A stretch of DNA of 51,761 bases, taken from Melioribacteraceae bacterium. Lineage in GTDB: Bacteria; Bacteroidota; Ignavibacteria; Ignavibacteriales; Melioribacteraceae. A program made the translations under genes and the position numbers. Where the stretch lies: positions 1 through 51,761 of the forward strand of contig JAKIUC010000032.1 in assembly GCA_021647785.1 (NCBI GenBank), read 5' to 3'. A model generated the notes under the pieces. It was given only the letters and a program-made list of their open reading frames with translations. It searched no databases and was not told the DNA's origin. Shown here piece by piece: positions 35,137 through 41,732 of this stretch; the first letter of the stretch is position 1, and each line of letters starts with the position of its first letter.

Positions 35137-36216
35137 ATGAATACTCCTATCAAAAAATATTTTACTTTTTTAGTACCATTCTTACTTTTATTAGCAAGTT
35201 GTTCGAGCGATGTTACTAGAGATACTTCAAAAGAGATTATAATTTATCCTGCTCCTCCAGATACTGCACGTATCCAATATTTAACAAAGTTTAGTAACTC
35301 ACTTGATGTAACAGGGAAGAGGTCTGGTTTGATGGATTATGTAGTGGGAGATGAGGAAGGCGGCAACCCAATAATAAAACCTTATGGAGTAAAAATATAT
35401 AAAGGGAAAATTTACATCTGCGATACAATACTTGGCGGTTTAGAAATAATTGATTTAAATAAAAAAACTTTCGAGTATTTTCAACCAAAAGGATTTGGAA
35501 CTCTTAAAACACCAATAAATGTTGAAGTTGATGATAGTGGAAGGGTTTATGTTGCAGATGCATCGAGAAGAGAAGTAATTGTATTTGATAAAGATTTGAA
35601 TTTTATTACAAGTTTTGGTAACCCTGCAGAACTAAAACCTACAGATGTTTTTTATTACGAAAATAAATTATTTGTAGCCAATATGTTAGCTCATAGAATA
35701 GAAGTTTATGATGACAAAAACTTTGAGCATCTCTACAATCTTCCCGATACTAATTATACTTACGGAGATTCAGGATATCTTAATTCAGCGACTAATATTT
35801 ATATTCAAAATAATTTATTATATGTAAGTGATTTTGGAGCTTTCAAAATTAAAAAATATACACTTGATGGAGAGTTTGTTGATTCTGTTGGCACCTACGG
35901 ACGTGGACTTGGACAGTTTGTACGACCCAAAGGGATTGCAGTAGATAGAGAAGATAGACTTTACGTAGCAGATGCTGGTTTTGAAAATGTTCAAATATTT
36001 GATAAAAATGGAAATTTATTAATGTTCTTTGGAGGTACATACAGCGGACCAGGAGATATGTGGCTTCCGGCAAAGGTATCAATTGATTACGATAATCTTG
36101 AATATTTTCAAGAATATGTGGATGATCGATTCGATTTGAAATATTTGATTTTTGTATCTAATCAATATGGACCTGATAAAATTACTGTTTATGGGTATGT
36201 AGATTACAAAAAATAG
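35137..36216 (+). CDS. Beta-propeller lipoprotein (NHL / 6-bladed type)
   Basis: A lipoprotein signal with lipobox LLASC (Cys at ~22) is followed by PPDTARIQYLTKF, the typical start of six-bladed NHL propellers found beside multihaem cytochromes. Blades are visible at YKGKIYICDTILGGLEIIDL, RVYVADASRREVIVFDKD, LLYVSDFGAFKIKKYTLDG and RLYVADAGFENVQIFDKNG. It should sit on a membrane facing the periplasm or the surface. It begins the second electron-transfer operon: the 5-haem lipoprotein follows after 14 nt. It is probably a structural or docking partner; NHL propellers lack redox groups of their own. Confidence 0.88.
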   Translation: MNTPIKKYFTFLVPFLLLLASCSSDVTRDTSKEIIIYPAPPDTARIQYLTKFSNSLDVTGKRSGLMDYVVGDEEGGNPIIKPYGVKIYKGKIYICDTILGGLEIIDLNKKTFEYFQPKGFGTLKTPINVEVDDSGRVYVADASRREVIVFDKDLNFITSFGNPAELKPTDVFYYENKLFVANMLAHRIEVYDDKNFEHLYNLPDTNYTYGDSGYLNSATNIYIQNNLLYVSDFGAFKIKKYTLDGEFVDSVGTYGRGLGQFVRPKGIAVDREDRLYVADAGFENVQIFDKNGNLLMFFGGTYSGPGDMWLPAKVSIDYDNLEYFQEYVDDRFDLKYLIFVSNQYGPDKITVYGYVDYKK

Positions 36217-36230
36217 AAAAGGATTTTAAG

Positions 36231-36785
36231 TTGAAGAAGAGAATTGCAATATCGCTATCTATTTCTCTACTTTTGATTTCAGCTTGCAGTAGTTCAAATT
36301 ACGAAATCCTTTCATTCTTTTTTGATGGAGTTCCTGACCCGAATGAACAGAGAATTGAAACTCAAGAAGTTGTGATAGATTCTACTGGAATTAAGAGTCG
36401 TACAGAGATATTAAGAAAAGCCACACCAGAATTTGTGTTCCATGGTCCATTTGTAGCAAAACTTTGTGATGAATGTCATAATACGGAACAAGGCTTTAAG
36501 ATATTAAAGGAAGAACCTGCACTTTGTTATGAGTGCCACGATAATTTTGAGGAGAGTGCAACGGTTTTGCATGGTCCTGTAGTTGCAGGTTATTGTACGG
36601 AATGTCATCATCCTCACAAAAGTGAAAATGAATTTTTACTTTTAAAAACAGGACAAGATTTATGTTATAAATGTCATGAAAAAACGAGTATTAGTAGAAA
36701 TGAAGAACACCCTGATATTGAAGATGAAAACTGTATTACATGCCATGACCCGCATGGAAATAACGAAGAGTATTTTTTGTTGTAA
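36231..36785 (+). CDS. Cytochrome c lipoprotein, 5 predicted haems
   Basis: Starts with TTG (AAAAGGA 7 nt upstream; no closer ATG). A lipobox LLISAC puts the lipidated Cys at ~19. Five CxxCH sites (CDECH, CYECH, CTECHHPH, CYKCH, CITCHDPH) fill residues ~80-175. Both pair-type motifs and spacing fit a small doubled-CXXCH cytochrome. The gene lies between the propeller lipoprotein and the beta-barrel (2-nt gap to the barrel gene), the position occupied by the periplasmic cytochrome in porin-cytochrome clusters. It may pass electrons to or through the barrel; that is inference from context. Confidence 0.9.
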   Translation: MKKRIAISLSISLLLISACSSSNYEILSFFFDGVPDPNEQRIETQEVVIDSTGIKSRTEILRKATPEFVFHGPFVAKLCDECHNTEQGFKILKEEPALCYECHDNFEESATVLHGPVVAGYCTECHHPHKSENEFLLLKTGQDLCYKCHEKTSISRNEEHPDIEDENCITCHDPHGNNEEYFLL

Positions 36786-36787
36786 TA

Positions 36788-38782
36788 ATGTGGAAGGTTA
36801 CTCCAAAATATCGAAAAAGTATTTTTCAGTTTTCAACTATTATTTTATTCATTCTGTTAATTTTTGCCGGGTCAGAAATATTCCCTCGCGGGAAAACTAA
36901 ATTTTCATTTTGGAATTTAAATTATATGCGTGGTTTCATTGGATTAGAGAGTAATTATTATCATCAGAACACACTTCTTAAAACAGGATTTCGTGAAGTG
37001 CAGAATAGTTCTCAGTTTAACGGTTCGTTTTCGTTAGATACAAAGAGTAATATTCTGCATCCAAACTTTCTTGAAATAGAACTTAATGCTCTGTTCAGAC
37101 CCGGAACTAGAAATGATAATTTTATTGTAGCTCCAGATCAGGCAGCTGTAACAACGGCGGAACGAATTGCACTAAGAACAAACTTATTTAATACCAAACC
37201 ATTGAGCGGCAGCTTTTTTTATAATTACGATCACTCATTTGTTAGAAGAGATTTTGCTACAAACATTGAAAATTTTAGAAAGAATATTGGTGCATATGTA
37301 AACTTCAGAAGTTACTTTGCAAAAATGAATTTCAATTATAACTTTGATGATTGGTTGCAAAACGAATTAGACTTAAATCGATTCTACGCTTCTAAAATTC
37401 ATAATTTTGAAACCTCCATTTCACAATCTTTCAGCAGAAGTTATGATAACAAACTAACATTAAATTATGCTGATTATTCAAGAGTATATTCCTACAACAA
37501 TCTTATTATTGCAAACAAAACATTTGATGCAAATTTAAATACAAAATTTCTTTTTAATATTCCAACACCGGTCAGATATTATTCGTTTATTTCGTACAAC
37601 AATCAAGTGGGATATGATGACAGAAATAAAATGAATATACAACAATCTCTTAACTCACAACTTCCATATAATTTGAGTGTTAATGCATCGTATAGTTACA
37701 ATTATTTAAAGGTAAATTTATTTACTTCAAATGTTAATAGTGCTAACTTTACTTTAAACCATCAACTATTTAGTAGTTTAAGTTCATTTATAAATTATGA
37801 ATATACTAATTATAAACAGGATCTATTTTCTGAATCAACAAAACGCTTTCAAGTTGGATTTAGTTACTCTAAAATTATACCAGGTGGTAATGTAAATCTA
37901 TCTTATACTTATGGAGGTTATAATAAATCATCCGAGAGCCTTACAAGTGTTAATTCTATTTTTGGTGAAGGTCATAAATTGACTGACGGAAATATTGAAT
38001 TGTTAAATAATCCAAATATTTTTGAAAATACAATAGTTGTTACTGATATAGAAAATGTAGTAGTTTATCAAGAGGGTTTCGATTACCAAATAATTGAGTA
38101 TGGCGAATTTTTTGAAATTAGAAGATTGTTAGGTGGACAAATATCTAACGATGGTTTTGTGTTAGTAAATTATGATTATTCTGCGAATAATTCGTATAAA
38201 TATAATTCACCAACTCATAATTATTTTGCAGGCATAAATCTATTCGATAATTTTATTCAGCTAAGTTATTCTGGATCTGAGGTAACTTACAATAATTTGG
38301 AAAATGCAAAGTATCTACTATTGAAATTAGTTTCACAGCGGATACTTTCGCTTAAGTTCAATTATTCTGGTTTTTCTACAGGTATTGAATTCAACTCTTT
38401 TGAAAGTAACATAGTCCCTTATGAATTTGTAAATTATTTTGGACAGTACGATTATCTACAAAAAAACTTTGCCTTGTTTTCTTTTCGGGCAAACTATAAA
38501 AGACTGCTTCTTATAGATCAAAATCAGAGGCAAATATTTATGACTGTTGTTGGACGGTTAATGTTTTTTTTAAGTAAAAAAACTAAATTATTATTAGAAA
38601 GCAGTTATCAGTTTCAAGAAGGAGTAGGAATTGATTTGAATCTGTTAAAATTTAAAACAGAATATCAAGCAAACTTTCGTGCGTTAAAAATTTTGGTAGG
38701 AGTTGAACTTTACGATAGGAATTATATTCAAGAAGATAGAAAATATTTAAACGGATACATAACAATACAGCGTAGTTTTTAA
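36788..38782 (+). CDS. Large outer-membrane beta-barrel protein of the cytochrome locus
   Basis: After a signal anchor (~11-30) the 664-residue chain is a run of amphipathic beta-strands with alternating aromatic residues, ending in Phe (YLNGYITIQRSF), the usual end of outer-membrane barrels. A non-barrel stretch at ~395-465 (GHKLTDGNIELLNNPNIFENTI) is likely a plug or loop domain. It contains no CxxCH. Size and position, with a 5-haem lipoprotein just before it and a 15-haem cytochrome just after, match the porin of a porin-cytochrome conduit (compare MtrB in Shewanella and OmbB in Geobacter), although no sequence similarity to those was recognised by eye. Confidence 0.75.
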   Translation: MWKVTPKYRKSIFQFSTIILFILLIFAGSEIFPRGKTKFSFWNLNYMRGFIGLESNYYHQNTLLKTGFREVQNSSQFNGSFSLDTKSNILHPNFLEIELNALFRPGTRNDNFIVAPDQAAVTTAERIALRTNLFNTKPLSGSFFYNYDHSFVRRDFATNIENFRKNIGAYVNFRSYFAKMNFNYNFDDWLQNELDLNRFYASKIHNFETSISQSFSRSYDNKLTLNYADYSRVYSYNNLIIANKTFDANLNTKFLFNIPTPVRYYSFISYNNQVGYDDRNKMNIQQSLNSQLPYNLSVNASYSYNYLKVNLFTSNVNSANFTLNHQLFSSLSSFINYEYTNYKQDLFSESTKRFQVGFSYSKIIPGGNVNLSYTYGGYNKSSESLTSVNSIFGEGHKLTDGNIELLNNPNIFENTIVVTDIENVVVYQEGFDYQIIEYGEFFEIRRLLGGQISNDGFVLVNYDYSANNSYKYNSPTHNYFAGINLFDNFIQLSYSGSEVTYNNLENAKYLLLKLVSQRILSLKFNYSGFSTGIEFNSFESNIVPYEFVNYFGQYDYLQKNFALFSFRANYKRLLLIDQNQRQIFMTVVGRLMFFLSKKTKLLLESSYQFQEGVGIDLNLLKFKTEYQANFRALKILVGVELYDRNYIQEDRKYLNGYITIQRSF

Positions 38783-38794
38783 TTAGGAATGGAA

Positions 38795-40096
38795 ATGAAA
38801 TCTTTACTTATTAGTATATTATTAACAATTACTATTTCGCTCAATGCACAAAATGAGTTGAACTGTTTGTCGTCCGGATGCCATGATAGTTATATGAAGG
38901 CAGAAAACATTCATCTGGCAATTGAGGATGGATGTGATTCGTGCCATGACCAAAATTTTGAAAATCATCCAAAGAGAGTTGGAAATGAATTTGAATTGAC
39001 AAGTGATTTGAACACACTGTGTTTCGATTGCCACGATGAACCAGATGAAAAACTAATGCAGCACGAGGCTTTTGCAGGTGGCGATTGTGTAACGTGCCAT
39101 TCACCACACAGCTCCGATAATATATCATTATTAAAATCGGAAGATGTTGGAGAACTCTGTGCAGATTGTCATGATATTGATAATGAAGAAAATATGATTA
39201 AACATGGTCCTGTTGTTGCTGGGCAGTGTAATGCTTGTCATGAACCGCATCAATCGGCTTTTGCCAATTTATTGAAAGAGGAATCTCCGCAGCTATGTTT
39301 TAACTGCCACACGGATAATAAAAAGATGTTAAACCTGCCTACCGTTCACGCTGCTTATGAGGGGAGTTGCTTAGATTGTCACGCTCCGCATAATTCTAAA
39401 TACAAATTTCTCGTAAAGGATGAAATTCCAAATCTTTGCTACGATTGTCATGATGATATGGGAAGTGAAATTGATACAGCTATGGTGGTTCACAAAATTA
39501 TTAATCAAGATAAGAGTTGTATCTCCTGCCATTTGCCGCATGCATCGGAAACTTCAACTTTATTAGTGAAGGAAGGGAAAGAGCTTTGCTTCACGTGCCA
39601 TAACAAAGAATATAAAAGTGAGGATAGAACTTTAAAAAATATCTATAAAATTGTAACAAAATCAAAAGTGCAACATGAGGCAGTAGAATCGGGGGAGTGT
39701 ATTGATTGTCACTTTTCACATGCATCCAATAATTATTATTTACTGAATGCAAAATTTCCGTTTGGCAGTTATTCTGGCGGAGCTGATCCTGACAACTTCA
39801 GTCTTTGTTTTGAGTGCCATGATAGTGATGCTCTGAGATTGGAAAAAACTACTACTGCTACAAATTTCAGAGATGGCGATGAAAATTTACACTATCTTCA
39901 TATATCAAAAAATAAGGGAAGAAATTGTACATTGTGTCATAGTGTGCATGGTTCTAATCAACCACACATTATTGCAAAAACAGTTCCATTTGGGAAATGG
40001 CAAATGCCCTTGAAATATAAAGAGATTGAAAATGGTGGTTCGTGCGCACCAGGTTGTCATGCATTGTATAAATATGATAGGGAAAAAGACAATTAA
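38795..40096 (+). CDS. Dense multihaem cytochrome c, up to 15 haems
   Basis: Thirteen CxxCH motifs plus one CX4CH at the N-terminus (CLSSGCH) and one CX3CH at the C-terminus (CAPGCH) are packed in 433 residues, about one haem per 29 residues. Most alternate between CxxCH and CxxCH-xPH. The ATG at 38795 is used because AGGA lies 6 nt upstream and the signal peptide (MKSLLISILL, ending LNAQ) starts there; an ATG at 38789 is too close to that site. There is no lipobox. As the largest haem carrier next to the barrel, it is a candidate for the wire-like or outer component. Haem number rests on motif count only. Confidence 0.9.
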   Translation: MKSLLISILLTITISLNAQNELNCLSSGCHDSYMKAENIHLAIEDGCDSCHDQNFENHPKRVGNEFELTSDLNTLCFDCHDEPDEKLMQHEAFAGGDCVTCHSPHSSDNISLLKSEDVGELCADCHDIDNEENMIKHGPVVAGQCNACHEPHQSAFANLLKEESPQLCFNCHTDNKKMLNLPTVHAAYEGSCLDCHAPHNSKYKFLVKDEIPNLCYDCHDDMGSEIDTAMVVHKIINQDKSCISCHLPHASETSTLLVKEGKELCFTCHNKEYKSEDRTLKNIYKIVTKSKVQHEAVESGECIDCHFSHASNNYYLLNAKFPFGSYSGGADPDNFSLCFECHDSDALRLEKTTTATNFRDGDENLHYLHISKNKGRNCTLCHSVHGSNQPHIIAKTVPFGKWQMPLKYKEIENGGSCAPGCHALYKYDREKDN

Positions 40097-40170
40097 GTTT
40101 TATGATGAAATGTGAAATGAAGATAATAGTTGAAAATATAAAAAGGATAATAAATAGAAGCGAGGTAAAT

Positions 40171-40860
40171 ATGGAACGGATAAAAGCTTTTACTCAGTTG
40201 AAACCGATTATAATAATTAGATTTATATTTATTACATTATTGCTATTGCCATTCTGTAATGTAAACGAGTTAAATCTATTTTCAGGTATCAAAGATAGTC
40301 ATCATGATTTTACTGGGGCGGCATATATGAATGGTGAAATGTGCATTTTATGCCATACTCCTCATAATGCAATTGCAAGTGTTAAACCACTTTGGAACCA
40401 CCAGCTTTCCTCAGCCACTTACACACTATATTCAAGCTCAACAATAGAAGCTGCAATTGGTCAGCCAAGCGGAGAATCGAAACTCTGTTTAAGCTGCCAC
40501 GATGGTACTGTTGCAATTGATAATATTGGAGGAAATACAGGAGGTACCCGAATGATTAGACCAAGTTCTAATACTGGTACTAATTTAACTACTCATCATC
40601 CAATATCGTTCACCTACAATACTGCCCTTGCTACTGCTGATGGTAATTTGGAAGATCCTTCAACAGCCCCTTCAGGCTTGGGCGGAACCATAGCTGAAGA
40701 TTTTTTAGAGAACGGACAAATGCAATGTAGTTCTTGTCATGACGTTCATCTTTCAAGGAATACACAGGGTTGTATGGGATGCCATTTTGGTAAACCGTCT
40801 CTCTCTGTTTGGAAATCGAATACTAATAGTGCGTTATGTTTAACATGCCATAAAAAGTAG
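40171..40860 (+). CDS. Small cytochrome c, 5 predicted haems
   Basis: Start 40171 is chosen because GAGGT lies just upstream and a hydrophobic signal/anchor (PIIIIRFIFITLLLLPFC) follows; the frame could be extended to 40102. It has five CxxCH: CILCHTPH, CLSCHDGT, CSSCHDVH, CMGCH and CLTCHKK at the very end. Conserved His in HHDF, HTPH, THHPISF and CHDVH follow the pattern of the protein at 34284, with one additional haem (CMGCH) inserted before the last. It is therefore a paralogue with an added haem. It may be an electron carrier or terminal component. Confidence 0.88.
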   Translation: MERIKAFTQLKPIIIIRFIFITLLLLPFCNVNELNLFSGIKDSHHDFTGAAYMNGEMCILCHTPHNAIASVKPLWNHQLSSATYTLYSSSTIEAAIGQPSGESKLCLSCHDGTVAIDNIGGNTGGTRMIRPSSNTGTNLTTHHPISFTYNTALATADGNLEDPSTAPSGLGGTIAEDFLENGQMQCSSCHDVHLSRNTQGCMGCHFGKPSLSVWKSNTNSALCLTCHKK

Positions 40861-40933
40861 GTTAATATTAAAATATTTCTAAAGTCTCCTTGCTTTTTTT
40901 CGATAGTTAGAAAAATTGCATGGAGGCTTTTTT

Positions 40934-41608
40934 ATGAGATTTCAATGGATTGAAACACTCTCAATATTTATTTTAAGTTGTGTTACTTTTTTATTCCCAT
41001 GGTCATTTTTATCATCAGAGAATTTTGATGAGATCTATAGCGAATATAATAGCTTTAAAAATGGAGGTGCAAAGTATTGTTCAACTTGCCACACACCAAT
41101 TGGCGATGTTTTAAAGATTTCTAATCCACTCTGGTTAAACAAAGAAATACCCAACGAGTTTAAAATATATTCGACTGATAGCAATACCAATCAGCATGGC
41201 TTTCCCTCTGGTGAAACAAAACTCTGTTTAAGTTGCCACGATGGTACTATTGCTATTGAGGATAAAAACGTCTATGCAAATTTTAACCAATTGAATAATA
41301 ATATGAACTTTGGGTTTTCCTCACATACTGATCATCCTATATCTATAATTTATAATAGTGCATTGGCTTTTGCCAAAGGGGATTTAGCGGATCCTTTGTA
41401 TGAACCATCAGGTTTGGGTGGTACAATTGATGAAGATCTTTTGGAAAATGGAAAATTAGTTTGCTCTTCATGCCATGCTATACATTCAATGATGGGTAGT
41501 GGGGCTTCGTCAGGCAATCACTTTAAGGCTACTGGAGGCACGTTTTCAGGAGCACTTAAAATTCCTAACGCCAAGAGTAAACTATGCTTAACGTGTCATA
41601 AGAAATAG
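40934..41608 (+). CDS. Small cytochrome c, 4 predicted haems, with altered haem-1 surroundings
   Basis: The ATG at 40934 has GGAGG 7 nt upstream and precedes a hydrophobic signal/anchor (LSIFILSCVTFLFPWSFL). Four CxxCH: CSTCH, CLSCHDGT, CSSCHAIH, CLTCHKK. It aligns with the small cytochromes at 34284 and 40171, but the first motif reads CSTCHTPIG instead of CHTPHN and the N-terminal HDF His is missing, so two conserved His are lost. The first haem could have a different or open sixth position. The DHPISI and CHAIH His remain. It closes the cytochrome locus. Confidence 0.88.
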   Translation: MRFQWIETLSIFILSCVTFLFPWSFLSSENFDEIYSEYNSFKNGGAKYCSTCHTPIGDVLKISNPLWLNKEIPNEFKIYSTDSNTNQHGFPSGETKLCLSCHDGTIAIEDKNVYANFNQLNNNMNFGFSSHTDHPISIIYNSALAFAKGDLADPLYEPSGLGGTIDEDLLENGKLVCSSCHAIHSMMGSGASSGNHFKATGGTFSGALKIPNAKSKLCLTCHKK

Positions 41609-41732
41609 GAGTAAAAGTTTGTATGTTTTTTATAACAAATCAAATGTTATCAATTCAAAATAAATTTCTAAAATTATAAATTTTGATTTCTGTAAGTTAA
41701 TAGTGTAGAGATAATAACTTAGTGAAATCCAA

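Noticed and set aside
36788-38782. Calling the barrel MtrB
   Set aside because: Only size, barrel character and context agree; no MtrB-specific motif could be seen.
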